Below, piece after piece: positions 1 through 6,085 of a stretch of DNA of 7,795 bases (its first letter is position 1; every line of letters starts with the position of its first letter). The notes beneath the pieces are model-generated. The model saw only the letters and a program-made list of their open reading frames with translations. It made no database searches and was not told the DNA's origin. The DNA is taken from NCBI GenBank assembly GCA_902805995.1, contig CADCUU010000071.1, positions 1-7,795 of the forward strand, written 5' to 3'. Source of the stretch: an uncultured Rubellimicrobium sp. (lineage in GTDB: Bacteria; Pseudomonadota; Alphaproteobacteria; Rhodobacterales; Rhodobacteraceae). Position numbers and translations under genes: made by a program.

Positions 1-803
1 CGTCCAACCTTACCCTCGCCAGCGACCCCTCGGCGCTGGCGGGGGCGGATGTGGTTCTCCTGGCCATACCGGCCCAAGCCCTGAGGAGCTTCCTGGCCGA
101 GCACGTCGCCGCCCTTGCGGACAAGCCTCTCATCGCCTGCGGCAAGGGCCTCGACCTCCAGACCCTCGCAGGTCCCAGCGCCGCCATCGCCCGCATGCTC
201 CCCTCGGCCACCCCCCTGGTCCTCACAGGGCCGAGCTTCGCCGCCGACATCGCCCGCGGGCTACCCACGGCGCTGACGCTCGCCTGTGCCGACACAAGCG
301 AGGGGGAGCGGCTTCAGGCTCTCCTGTCCACCGCCGTGCTGCGCCTGTATCGTACGACGGACCTCGTGGGGGCCGAACTGGGCGGGGCGCTCAAGAACGT
401 CATCGCCATCGCTTGCGGCGCCTGCATCGGCGGCGGCTTCGGCGAATCCGCCCGTGCAGCGCTCCTCACCCGTGGCTTCGCCGAGATGCGGCGCCTCGCC
501 CAAGCCTGCGGCGCCGAGGAGAGCACGCTCATGGGTCTGTCCGGTCTCGGGGACCTCGTGCTTACGGCGACTTCTGAAGGCTCGCGCAACATGCGCTACG
601 GCCTCGCGCTCGGGCGCGGGGAAAGCTTCGACAAGGCCGTCACCGTCGAAGGCGTCGCGACCGCACGGGCCGCACGCGACCTCGGCGCGCGCCTCGGCAT
701 CGACCTCCCGGTGACCCAGGCAGTCGCGGCGCTCGTGGAAGGCCGGGTCGGCGTGGGCGAGGCGTTGCGTCGTCTCCTCGACCGTCCGCTTCGCGCGGAA
801 TGA
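1..803 (+). CDS. gpsA: NAD(P)+-dependent glycerol-3-phosphate dehydrogenase, 5'-truncated by the window edge
   Basis: GpsA reduces dihydroxyacetone phosphate to sn-glycerol 3-phosphate in the cytosol, supplying the backbone for phospholipids. The reading frame is open from base 3 to the TGA at 801-803, giving 266 residues. The usual family length is about 320-330, so the N-terminal Rossmann GxGxxG part lies outside the window; the GTG at 51 is an internal valine, not the start. Visible family motifs are [11 protein letters not shown] (end of the NAD domain), [20 protein letters not shown], and [13 protein letters not shown] with the expected catalytic lysine (codon 393-395). [19 protein letters not shown] carries the conserved Asp (552-554) and the Asn (588-590) of the substrate pocket. 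Nothing looks damaged. The next gene lies 80 bp downstream on the same strand and may be co-transcribed. Motif identity is seen directly; function is by family. Confidence 0.96.
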   Translation, partial: SNLTLASDPSALAGADVVLLAIPAQALRSFLAEHVAALADKPLIACGKGLDLQTLAGPSAAIARMLPSATPLVLTGPSFAADIARGLPTALTLACADTSEGERLQALLSTAVLRLYRTTDLVGAELGGALKNVIAIACGACIGGGFGESARAALLTRGFAEMRRLAQACGAEESTLMGLSGLGDLVLTATSEGSRNMRYGLALGRGESFDKAVTVEGVATARAARDLGARLGIDLPVTQAVAALVEGRVGVGEALRRLLDRPLRAE

Positions 804-810
804 GCGCGAC

Positions 811-829
811 GGGCCGTTGACACCGGCCC
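811..829 (+). terminator. GC-rich stem-loop just after gpsA (possible weak terminator)
   Basis: GGGCCG and CGGCCC form a perfect 6-bp stem around the 7-nt loop TTGACAC, starting 8 nt after the gpsA stop. There is no T-run behind it, so it is not a standard intrinsic terminator. The loop also spells TTGACA, a -35-like hexamer, but no convincing -10 lies about 17 nt downstream. It could be a weak attenuating hairpin or chance in GC-rich DNA. Confidence 0.22.
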
Positions 830-848
830 CCCGCTCCCCGAACTGCAA

Positions 849-863
849 CCGCGTCAGACGCGG
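849..863. promoter_or_regulatory. Perfect 7-bp dyad before the EVE gene
   Basis: CCGCGTC-A-GACGCGG is a perfect inverted repeat with a single central base, ending about 20 nt before the EVE-protein ATG and just before its AAGGG ribosome-binding stretch. As DNA it has the shape of a small operator; as RNA it could only fold as a 5-bp stem with a 5-nt loop. No regulator is recognised from it. Confidence 0.22.
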
Positions 864-883
864 CGGCAGCAAAGGGTGCGATC

Positions 884-1303
884 ATGGCCTACTGGCTCTT
901 CAAATCCGAACCCGATGTCTTCGGCTGGGAGGAGCAGGTCGCCCTGGGTGACACCGGGGGCGAATGGCATGGCGTGCGTAACTACCAGGCCCGCAACAAC
1001 ATGCGCGCGATGCAGCCGGGGGACCTGGGCTTCTTCTACCATTCGCAGAAGGGCCGCGCCGTGGTGGGCATCGTGGAGGTCACCGCCCCCTGCCACCCCG
1101 ACAGCACCACCGACGACCCCCGCTGGGACTGCGTGGATGTCCGCGCGCTCCGGTCATTCGCGCGCGCCGTCACGCTGGAGGAGATCCGGGCGGTGCCTGA
1201 ACTGGCCGAGATGGTCCTGGTGAAGAACAGCCGTCTCTCCGTCCAACCGGTCGCGGCCGAGGAGTGGCACAGGATCTGCGCCCTGGGCGACACGGCCCCT
1301 TAA
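884..1303 (+). CDS. EVE-domain protein (PUA/YTH superfamily, THYN1-like)
   Basis: This is a 139-residue single-domain protein, the normal length for stand-alone bacterial EVE proteins. Family signatures run from end to end: YWLFKSEP (3-10), WHGVRNYQARNNM (28-40), a PGDLGFFYHS strand (45-54), GIVEV (62-66) and KNSRLSVQPV (114-123) near the C-terminus. EVE domains belong to the PUA/YTH-like fold and are thought to bind modified bases in DNA or RNA; stand-alone members are mostly uncharacterised, so no reaction is assigned. It should be cytosolic, with no signal peptide or membrane segment. The ATG at 884 is supported by AAAGGG about 8 nt upstream. The gene follows gpsA by 80 bp in the same direction. 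Its TAA overlaps the stop codon of the opposing small membrane-protein gene. No fused McrB or helicase domain is present, so a restriction role is not suggested here. Confidence 0.92.
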   Translation: MAYWLFKSEPDVFGWEEQVALGDTGGEWHGVRNYQARNNMRAMQPGDLGFFYHSQKGRAVVGIVEVTAPCHPDSTTDDPRWDCVDVRALRSFARAVTLEEIRAVPELAEMVLVKNSRLSVQPVAAEEWHRICALGDTAP

Positions 1304-1500
1304 GGGCGCCGATCACCCCGCCGAGCCAGCCAGAGAACCCCAAGACCCCCGGCCGCCAGCAGGAGCCCCCAGCCGATCCAGGGGCGGCTGCCGATCATGA
1401 AGCTCTGCGCCGGATAGGGGAACAGCCCGCTTCCCTGCGCGGCCCAGAGAAGGCCCGCCAGGATCATCAGCACGCCCAGAACAGACAGGATGACGCGCAT
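1300..1500 (-). CDS. Small two-helix membrane protein of unknown function
   Basis: This is a 66-residue protein with two hydrophobic helices, roughly residues 3-21 and 41-59. They are joined by a loop reading QGSGLFPYPAQSFMIGSRPW, and the protein ends in a basic tail (ARRGDRRP). Inner-membrane proteins of this size, with a QG-x-G ... SFM-x-G-xx-PW loop between two helices, are common as hypothetical proteins in alphaproteobacteria; I know no function. The ATG at 1500 was chosen over an in-frame start further upstream (1557) because GGAGGG lies 4 nt before it and because the membrane helix then begins at once. It lies 60 bp downstream of ahcY on the same strand with no terminator-like hairpin and T-run between, so it is probably co-transcribed with ahcY. 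Its TAA is the reverse complement of bases 1300-1302, so it shares the palindrome TTAA with the stop of the EVE gene. Confidence 0.78.
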   Translation of the reverse strand: MRVILSVLGVLMILAGLLWAAQGSGLFPYPAQSFMIGSRPWIGWGLLLAAGGLGVLWLARRGDRRP

Positions 1501-1560
1501 GGGTCCCTCCGAACCGGTCAGCAGGGGCAGCCCAACGCCGCCCCCGGTCGTCGCCACAGG

Positions 1561-2964
1561 TCAGTAACGGTAGTGCTCGGGCTTGAACGGCCCGTCCACC
1601 GTCACACCGATATAGTCGGCCTGATCCTTCTGAAGCTCGGTGAGCTTGGCGCCGATCTTCTTGAGATGCAGCCGCGCCACCTTCTCGTCGAGCTGCTTGG
1701 GCAGGATGTAGACCCCGGGGACATAGTCGCCCGGCTTGGTCCAAAGCTCGATCTGCGCCAGCACCTGGTTCGAAAAGGACGCCGACATCACGAAGGACGG
1801 ATGCCCCGTCGCGTTGCCGAGGTTGAGGAGCCGCCCTTCGGACAGGAGGATGATCCGGCTGCCCGAAGGCATCTCGATCATGTCCACCTGTTCCTTGATG
1901 TTGGTCCACTTGTGGTTGCGCAGCGCGGCGACCTGGATCTCGTTGTCGAAGTGGCCGATGTTGCCGACGATGGCCATGTCCTTCATCGCCCGCATATGCT
2001 CGAGCCGGATGACGTCCTTGTTCCCCGTCGTGGTGATGAAGATGTCCGCCGTCGCGACCTCGTCCTCCAGGATCGTGACCTCGTAGCCATCCATCGCCGC
2101 TTGGAGCGCGCAGATCGGATCGACCTCCGTCACCTTCACCCGCGCGCCCGCGCCACGCAAGCTGGCCGCCGAGCCCTTGCCCACGTCGCCATAGCCGCAC
2201 ACGACCGCGACCTTGCCGGCCATCATCGTATCGGTCGCGCGGCGGATGCCGTCCACGAGCGATTCCTTGCAGCCGTACTTGTTGTCGAACTTGGACTTGG
2301 TGACCGAGTCGTTGACGTTGATCGCCGGGAAGGGCAGCAGCCCCTTGCGATGCAGATCGTACAGCCGCTTCACGCCGGTCGTCGTCTCCTCGGTGACGCC
2401 GCGCAACGCGTCGCGCTGGCGGGTGAACCAGCCGGGCTCCTCGCCCAGGCGCTTGCGGATCTGGTTGAAGAGGCAGACCTCCTCATCCGAGGTCGGCACC
2501 GCGATCAGGTCCGCCTCGCCGGCCTCCACCCGCGCGCCGAGAAGGATGTAGAGCGTCGCATCGCCACCATCGTCAAGGATCATGTTCGCCGTCCCATCGG
2601 GGAAGGCGAAGATGCGGTCCGTGTAGGCCCAGTACTCCTCCAGCGTCTCGCCCTTGACGGCAAAGACGGGGACGCCCGCCTCGGCGATGGCGGCCGCCGC
2701 GTGGTCCTGGGTGGAGAAGATGTTGCAGGACGCCCAGCGCACGTCGGCCCCCAGCTCCACCAGAGTCTCGATCAGCACGGCGGTCTGGATCGTCATGTGG
2801 AGCGAGCCCGCGATCCGCGCGCCCTTCAGCGGCTTGGAGGTCCCGAACTCCTCCCGCAGGGCCATGAGGCCCGGCATCTCGGTCTCGGCAATGGCGAGCT
2901 CCTTGCGACCGAAGGCGGCGAGGCCGAGGTCTTTGACGTGGAAGTCGCGGGTGTCGAGCGGCAT
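1561..2964 (-). CDS. ahcY: S-adenosyl-L-homocysteine hydrolase (adenosylhomocysteinase)
   Basis: AhcY hydrolyses S-adenosylhomocysteine to homocysteine and adenosine using tightly bound NAD+. This relieves product inhibition of methyltransferases and feeds the methionine cycle. The protein is 467 residues, a full-length bacterial form. Visible motifs are [15 protein letters not shown] (about 54-68) and [13 protein letters not shown] (about 80-92) in the substrate domain. [17 protein letters not shown] carries the conserved Lys/Asp/Asn/Cys active-site set. [19 protein letters not shown] is the NAD Rossmann loop, followed by the acidic strand end [16 protein letters not shown] follows, and the C-terminal KPEHYRY reaches into the partner subunit. 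The ATG at 2964 has a GGAGAG ribosome-binding site about 8 nt upstream. It is divergent from the HD-hydrolase gene across 119 bp. In R. capsulatus the LysR regulator HvrB activates ahcY; a LysR gene lies about 0.9 kb away here. No sign of damage. Confidence 0.98.
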   Translation of the reverse strand: MPLDTRDFHVKDLGLAAFGRKELAIAETEMPGLMALREEFGTSKPLKGARIAGSLHMTIQTAVLIETLVELGADVRWASCNIFSTQDHAAAAIAEAGVPVFAVKGETLEEYWAYTDRIFAFPDGTANMILDDGGDATLYILLGARVEAGEADLIAVPTSDEEVCLFNQIRKRLGEEPGWFTRQRDALRGVTEETTTGVKRLYDLHRKGLLPFPAINVNDSVTKSKFDNKYGCKESLVDGIRRATDTMMAGKVAVVCGYGDVGKGSAASLRGAGARVKVTEVDPICALQAAMDGYEVTILEDEVATADIFITTTGNKDVIRLEHMRAMKDMAIVGNIGHFDNEIQVAALRNHKWTNIKEQVDMIEMPSGSRIILLSEGRLLNLGNATGHPSFVMSASFSNQVLAQIELWTKPGDYVPGVYILPKQLDEKVARLHLKKIGAKLTELQKDQADYIGVTVDGPFKPEHYRY

Positions 2965-3019
2965 GGCGGGTCTCTCCGGGAACGGGTCTGGCCCGGTGCC
3001 TTAGCATCCCAGGCCTTTC

Positions 3020-3039
3020 GGGGCAACGAATTGCAGCCC
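3020..3039 (-). promoter_or_regulatory. Stem-loop with UUCG tetraloop upstream of ahcY
   Basis: Read on the ahcY strand, GGG-CT-GCAA-TTCG-TTGC-CCC forms a 7-bp stem with a 2-nt bulge, closed by a UUCG loop, 56-75 nt before the ahcY start codon. If transcription begins upstream of it, this would be a stable 5'-leader hairpin. I compared the leader from memory with the SAH riboswitch and the Rhodobacterales SAM/SAH riboswitch and could not fit either consensus, so no riboswitch is called. Confidence 0.28.
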
Positions 3040-3083
3040 AGGGGCCGCCCGGGCTAAATCGCGGCGGGAAGAGGGAGGTCGTC

Positions 3084-3668
3084 GTGGTCAGGCGGGCATG
3101 GCAACGGATGCTGTCGGGGCGGAGGCTGGACCTCCTCGATCCCACCCCGATGGACGTGGAGGTCGAGGACATCGCCCATGGCCTGGCCTTCGTCGCCCGC
3201 TGGAACGGGCAGACGCGGGGCGACTGGCCTTATTCCGTGGCCGAGCATTCGCTTCTGGTTGAGCAGATCTTCGGCCTCGCCTCGCCCGACCCTTCGCCGC
3301 GCTGGCGCCTCGCTGCTCTTCTGCACGACGCGCCCGAATACGTGATCGGTGACATGATCTCCCCCGTGAAAGCCGTCCTGGGGGAAGGTTACGGCGCGCT
3401 CGACGCCCGGCTCGCGGCAGCGGTCCACCTGCGCTTCGGCCTGCCTGCCACCCTCCCGCGCGAGGTCAAGGCCGCCATCAAGCGCGCCGACAAGGTGAGC
3501 GCCTGGCTGGAGGCCACGCGCATCGCGGGCTTCTCCGTCCCGGAAGCCGACCGCCTGTTCGGACGGCCTGACGAGGAGGTGGTCACGGGGCTTGAACTGC
3601 GGCTCAGGCCCCCACTGGAGTCCCGGGCCGCCTTCCTCGCCCGGCATGCGGAGCTGATGGCGGCCTGA
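3084..3668 (+). CDS. HD-domain phosphohydrolase, YfbR-like 5'-nucleotidase family
   Basis: This 194-residue protein belongs to the YfbR/HDDC2-like branch of the HD superfamily, whose studied members are metal-dependent deoxyribonucleoside 5'-monophosphatases. The metal ligands can be read as His55 (SVAEHSLLVEQ), His81-Asp82 (LLHDAPEYVIGD) and Asp136 (IKRADKVSAWLEA). Glu85 and Asp90 fall at the same +4 and +9 spacing from the HD His as the catalytic/substrate residues Glu72 and Asp77 of E. coli YfbR. The core therefore appears intact. The protein should be cytosolic. The start is GTG 3084, chosen because GGGAGG lies 5 nt upstream and no better start fits. The gene is divergent from ahcY, and its stop is 4 bp from the stop of a small opposing ORF. 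Substrate specificity is inferred only from the family; another nucleotide or phosphate ester is possible. Confidence 0.88.
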   Translation: MVRRAWQRMLSGRRLDLLDPTPMDVEVEDIAHGLAFVARWNGQTRGDWPYSVAEHSLLVEQIFGLASPDPSPRWRLAALLHDAPEYVIGDMISPVKAVLGEGYGALDARLAAAVHLRFGLPATLPREVKAAIKRADKVSAWLEATRIAGFSVPEADRLFGRPDEEVVTGLELRLRPPLESRAAFLARHAELMAA

Positions 3669-3672
3669 CGGC

Positions 3673-3798
3673 TCACCCCAGGCGCGGCCACCGGGGGGGC
3701 GCGGCGACGGGCGGAGGCGTCTCGCGACGCGACGGCACACTTCGGGGCAGCGTGGCATGAGCCGCGATGCCGATGGCTTCGGCGATGATCCTGAACAT
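3673..3798 (-). CDS. Possible 41-residue small protein, divergent from the LysR gene
   Basis: This short ORF has an AAGGA ribosome-binding stretch 8 nt before its ATG (3798). Its translation starts with a short hydrophobic/amphipathic helix (MFRIIAEAIGIAAHA) and then turns into a basic, proline-rich tail (about residues 18-41: several Arg and Pro, ending PRWPRLG). It begins 91 bp from the LysR start on the opposite strand, the usual place for a LysR target, and stops 4 bp from the end of the HD-hydrolase gene. I recognise no family, and proline/arginine-rich translations arise easily by chance in GC-rich DNA. A longer in-frame version upstream would run into the LysR gene and is unlikely. Without this ORF, the 221 bp between 3669 and 3889 would be non-coding. 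Confidence 0.4.
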   Translation of the reverse strand: MFRIIAEAIGIAAHATLPRSVPSRRETPPPVAAPPRWPRLG

Positions 3799-3873
3799 GA
3801 CTGCATTCCTTGATCTTGTGCCGCCCAGATAGGCAGCCCAGAACCGAAGAGCGAGGCAGGAATCCTTCTCACC

Positions 3874-3890
3874 TGTTAGATGGGCTAACA
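3874..3890. promoter_or_regulatory. LysR-type dyad (TGTTAG-N5-CTAACA) overlapping the LysR start codon
   Basis: TGTTAG-ATGGG-CTAACA is a perfect 6-bp inverted repeat with the T-N11-A geometry of LysR-family binding sites. The last A is the A of the LysR ATG. It lies in the divergent gap between the LysR gene and the small ORF. The likely reading is autoregulation by the LysR protein; it could also be the recognition half of a site serving the divergent gene. The start codon lacks a clear ribosome-binding site, and the dyad occupies that place. Confidence 0.5.
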
Positions 3891-4756
3891 TGCAGCTTCC
3901 GTCCCTGACCAGCCTCCGGGCCTTTGAAGCAGCGGCCCGATTGGGCGGCTTCTCCGCCGCCTCGCGGGAACTGAACGTCACTCATGCAGCGGTCGCGCAG
4001 CAGGTCAGGGGATTGGAGGCGGCCCTAGGCGTGACTCTCCTGGCACGGGCGGGCCGGGGCATGGCACTGTCTCCCGAAGGCGAACGCCTCGCCACTGCCC
4101 TGACCGCAGGCTTCGAGTCGATCTCCGCCGCCATTGAGGAGGTCAAGGCCGGCGAGGATGGCCGCCCCCTTCGCGTGACGCTCACCCCGGCCTTCGCGAG
4201 CCAATGGCTCGTGCCGCGCCTGGGTCGCTTCTGGGCCCGCCACCCCGAGGTGCCCCTATCGCTGCATCCGGACCGACAGGTCGTGGATCTGGCCCGGGCA
4301 CGCATGGACCTCGCGATCCGCCTGGGCGACGGCCATTGGACGGGACTGGAGACCGAGATGCTGGTCCCCGCCGCCTATACCGTGGTCGGCGCGCCCAAGC
4401 TCCTGGGCGACCACACCGCGCTCTCCCCCGCCGAGATGGCCGAGATGCCCTGGATCTTCGAGGAGGGCTCCTACGAGGAGCGCTCCTGGCTGCGCCGCAT
4501 CGGACTCGACCCGGAAACCCTGAAGGCGACTACCATGCCGACCGAGGAACTGGCCCTCTCGGCGGCTCGGGCAGGCTACGGGCTGTATGTGGAGCTTCTG
4601 GCCCTCCTCGGCGACGACCTCGCCTCCGAGCGGCTGCGCGCCGTCCATGCCGCGACCGACCCGCGCTTCGGCTTCTGGATGGTGCGCCGCCCCGGGCCTG
4701 CCCGTCCGGCGCTGCGCCAATTCATGCGCTGGCTGACCGCAGAGGCAAAGACCTGA
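3890..4756 (+). CDS. LysR-family transcriptional regulator, GcvA-like (HvrB candidate)
   Basis: This is a 288-residue DNA-binding regulator. The N-terminal winged HTH is clear: LPSLTSLRAFEAAARLGGFS leads into the helix-turn-helix at about 19-41 (ASRELNVTHAAVAQQVRGLE) and then LGVTLLARAGRGMALSPEG. The effector-binding domain starts near residue 93 (LRVTLTPAFASQWLVPRLGRF), a pattern typical of the GcvA subgroup. The ATG at 3890 is the natural family start, but no good Shine-Dalgarno precedes it; an inverted repeat covers that place. The gene is divergent from a small ORF and convergent with regA across a gap holding parS. In R. capsulatus a LysR regulator (HvrB) between the reg cluster and ahcY activates ahcY. 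Position and family make this a plausible HvrB equivalent, but orthology cannot be settled here. The ligand is unknown. Confidence 0.93.
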   Translation: MQLPSLTSLRAFEAAARLGGFSAASRELNVTHAAVAQQVRGLEAALGVTLLARAGRGMALSPEGERLATALTAGFESISAAIEEVKAGEDGRPLRVTLTPAFASQWLVPRLGRFWARHPEVPLSLHPDRQVVDLARARMDLAIRLGDGHWTGLETEMLVPAAYTVVGAPKLLGDHTALSPAEMAEMPWIFEEGSYEERSWLRRIGLDPETLKATTMPTEELALSAARAGYGLYVELLALLGDDLASERLRAVHAATDPRFGFWMVRRPGPARPALRQFMRWLTAEAKT

Positions 4757-4776
4757 GATGTTTCACGTGAAACATC
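4757..4776. other. parS: parS centromere site (ParB binding)
   Basis: Bases 4759-4774 read TGTTTCACGTGAAACA, a perfect match to the conserved chromosomal parS sequence. The palindrome extends to 20 bp (GATG...CATC). ParB loads onto such sites and recruits ParA and SMC for segregation of the origin region. It fills half of the 39-bp gap between two convergent stop codons, so it disturbs no gene. It could also fold as an 8-bp RNA hairpin, but there is no T-run and the exact parS match explains the sequence better. It suggests that this locus lies in the origin-proximal part of the chromosome. Confidence 0.93.
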
Positions 4777-4795
4777 CTGGAACAGGCACGATGCC

Positions 4796-5380
4796 CTATT
4801 TCGGGCTGCGCTTGGCCAAGATGCGCTGAAGTGTGCGACGATGCATCCCTAGCCGTCGCGCCGTCTCGGACACGTTGCGGTCGCACATCTCGTAGACGCG
4901 CTGGATATGCTCCCACCGGACACGGTCCGCGCTCATGGGGTTCTCGGGCGGCTCGGGCAGGTCGCCTTCCTGGGCCAGAAGGGCGCGCGTCACTTCGGCG
5001 GCATCGGCAGGCTTGGACAAGTAGTCGATGGCTCCGATCTTCACGGCGGCCACGGCGCTGGCGATCGCCCCATAACCCGTCAGCACGATCACCCGGGCAT
5101 CGTCGCGCCGCTCGCGCAGCCGCTCCACGACGTCGAGCCCGTTGCCGTCGCCCAGCCGAAGGTCCACCACCGCAAAGGCTGGAGCCCGGACCGCGATGGC
5201 AGCCAGGGCCTGCGCGACCGATCCCGCCATCTCCACCGCAAAGCCCCGCCGCTCCATGGCCCGGCCCAGACGCCTCAGGAAGGCCTCATCGTCGTCGACG
5301 AGAAGGAGCGACGGATCGGGCCCGAGGTCGAGCGCCTCGGACGCGGATTCGGGGATCGGCATGGGTCCATCGGGCGACAT
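4796..5380 (-). CDS. regA: Redox response regulator RegA/PrrA/ActR
   Basis: RegA is the cytosolic partner of the RegB kinase and controls genes for respiration, carbon and nitrogen fixation and, in phototrophs, photosynthesis. With the ATG at 5380 it has 194 residues. The receiver domain shows the acidic pocket DDD (29-31), the phosphoacceptor Asp73 in VVDLRLGDGNG, Thr101 (VLTGYGA) and Lys123 (LSKPADA). A proline linker (LPEPPENP) leads to the Fis-type helix-turn-helix at about 171-190 (SETARRLGMHRRTLQRILAK). The stretch MSADRVRWEHIQRVYEMCDR before it is characteristic of RegA/PrrA/ActR. The start is uncertain: ATG 5362 (188 residues) is closer to the usual length of about 184, a TTG at 5407 is also in frame, and none has a strong ribosome-binding site. 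It follows senC by 45 bp in the same direction, presumably as one operon, and converges on the LysR gene. Confidence 0.96.
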   Translation of the reverse strand: MSPDGPMPIPESASEALDLGPDPSLLLVDDDEAFLRRLGRAMERRGFAVEMAGSVAQALAAIAVRAPAFAVVDLRLGDGNGLDVVERLRERRDDARVIVLTGYGAIASAVAAVKIGAIDYLSKPADAAEVTRALLAQEGDLPEPPENPMSADRVRWEHIQRVYEMCDRNVSETARRLGMHRRTLQRILAKRSPK

Positions 5381-5425
5381 GGGTCGACAATAGACCTTGC
5401 CCCGCAACTTTCAATGCTCGCCGCG

Positions 5426-6046
5426 TCAGGCCCCTGCCGCTGTTGCAAAGCATCCGACGCGCTCGGCCAGGACCTCAGGTGTCTCGTCCCGGTTCACGAA
5501 GTCCACGAACCCCGTCCCCGGCAGCACGATGTAGCTGTAGGTCGAGTGGTCCATCAGATAGGTCTCCGGGTCGTCGCCCTGCTTGGCGTAGTAAACGCGA
5601 TACGCGTCCGCCGCCGCATCGACCTGATCGACGGTCCCCGTCAGGGACACCATGCGCGGATGGAACGCCTCGCCATAGCTCGCCACGATCTCGGGCGTGT
5701 CCCGCTCCGGATCGATGGTGATGAAGACCGGCGTGGCCTCCACCCCGCGCTCCTCCAGGATATCCACGGCCTGCCCGTTGCGGGCGAGGTCGAGCGGGCA
5801 GACATCCGGGCAGGTCGCGAAACCGAAATAGACGATCGACGGCTGGGTGATGACATCCGCATCCGTCACCGTCTCGCCGCGCCCGTTCACGAGCGTGAAA
5901 GGCCCGCCGATGTCGCCGCCCGCCACCTGCCCGCCCCGGCAGTCCGCAAAGGCGTCCCCGGCGCGGAACATCGGGCTCAGGGCCATGGCCGCGACCCCGG
6001 CCAGGGCCACGGCGGCGGCCGCGACGGCGATGGTGCTGGTCCGCAT
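5426..6046 (-). CDS. senC: Sco1/SenC/PrrC-family copper/thiol protein
   Basis: SenC/PrrC proteins are membrane-anchored, periplasmic thioredoxin-fold proteins. They help supply copper to cytochrome oxidase and may link oxidase activity to the RegB-RegA signal. The protein has 206 residues, with one N-terminal hydrophobic segment (about 6-23) that serves as anchor or uncleaved signal. The Sco copper ligands are complete: Cys79 and Cys83 in ATCPDVCPLDL, and His167 in LMDHSTYSYIV. VFITIDPERDTPE (108-120) is a further family signature. Two extra cysteines are present (36 and 199). ATG 6046 was chosen over an upstream in-frame start at 6121 because AGGAGG lies 7 nt before it, the hydrophobic segment then starts at once, and the longer form would overlap regB. 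It is first in the senC-regA operon and divergent from regB, as in Rhodobacter. Confidence 0.95.
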   Translation of the reverse strand: MRTSTIAVAAAAVALAGVAAMALSPMFRAGDAFADCRGGQVAGGDIGGPFTLVNGRGETVTDADVITQPSIVYFGFATCPDVCPLDLARNGQAVDILEERGVEATPVFITIDPERDTPEIVASYGEAFHPRMVSLTGTVDQVDAAADAYRVYYAKQGDDPETYLMDHSTYSYIVLPGTGFVDFVNRDETPEVLAERVGCFATAAGA

Positions 6047-6053
6047 GGGGGAT

Positions 6054-6059
6054 CCTCCT
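6054..6059 (-). promoter_or_regulatory. Consensus ribosome-binding site of senC
   Basis: On the minus strand this reads AGGAGG, 7 nt before the ATG at 6046. It is the strongest Shine-Dalgarno among the minus-strand genes here and settles the senC start. Confidence 0.85.
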
Positions 6060-6069
6060 ATCTGGTGCG

Positions 6070-6085
6070 GGGCGTTGATCCGCCC
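6070..6085. promoter_or_regulatory. Dyad in the regB/senC divergent promoter gap
   Basis: GGGCG-TTGATC-CGCCC is an inverted repeat in the middle of the 56-bp gap between the senC and regB start codons. Any promoter for either gene must lie in or near this gap. RegA is known in Rhodobacter to bind GC-rich, partly dyadic sites in its own locus. The repeat is only loosely similar to such sites, so RegA autoregulation is an inference. Confidence 0.3.

Noticed and set aside
51..803. GTG at 51 as the true start of gpsA
   Set aside because: The frame is open to the window edge, the residues before it match GpsA ([12 protein letters not shown]), and a start there would remove the dinucleotide-binding domain.
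2327..2334. GGGAAGGG resembling an FtsK-orienting (KOPS-type) octamer
   Set aside because: A single occurrence within the conserved ahcY coding sequence is expected by chance in GC-rich DNA. A genome-wide strand-bias count would be needed.
1264..3057. A 597-codon open frame on the + strand opposite ahcY
   Set aside because: It is the antisense shadow of ahcY. Its product is low-complexity (rich in Arg, Asp, His, Leu) with no family pattern, and it overlaps the EVE gene end; ahcY itself is unmistakable.
2965..3083. SAH or SAM/SAH riboswitch in front of ahcY
   Set aside because: The leader does not show the conserved core of either class as I know them; only a generic bulged hairpin is visible.
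4757..4776. The palindrome as a bidirectional terminator for the LysR gene and regA
   Set aside because: There is no T-run on either side, and the sequence is an exact parS. A secondary role in termination cannot be excluded but is not needed to explain it.
4758..4829. Short ORF starting MFHVKH at the parS palindrome (23 codons on +, a similar short one on -)
   Set aside because: MFHVKH is simply what a parS palindrome encodes. There is no ribosome-binding site, and the + version runs into the regA antisense.
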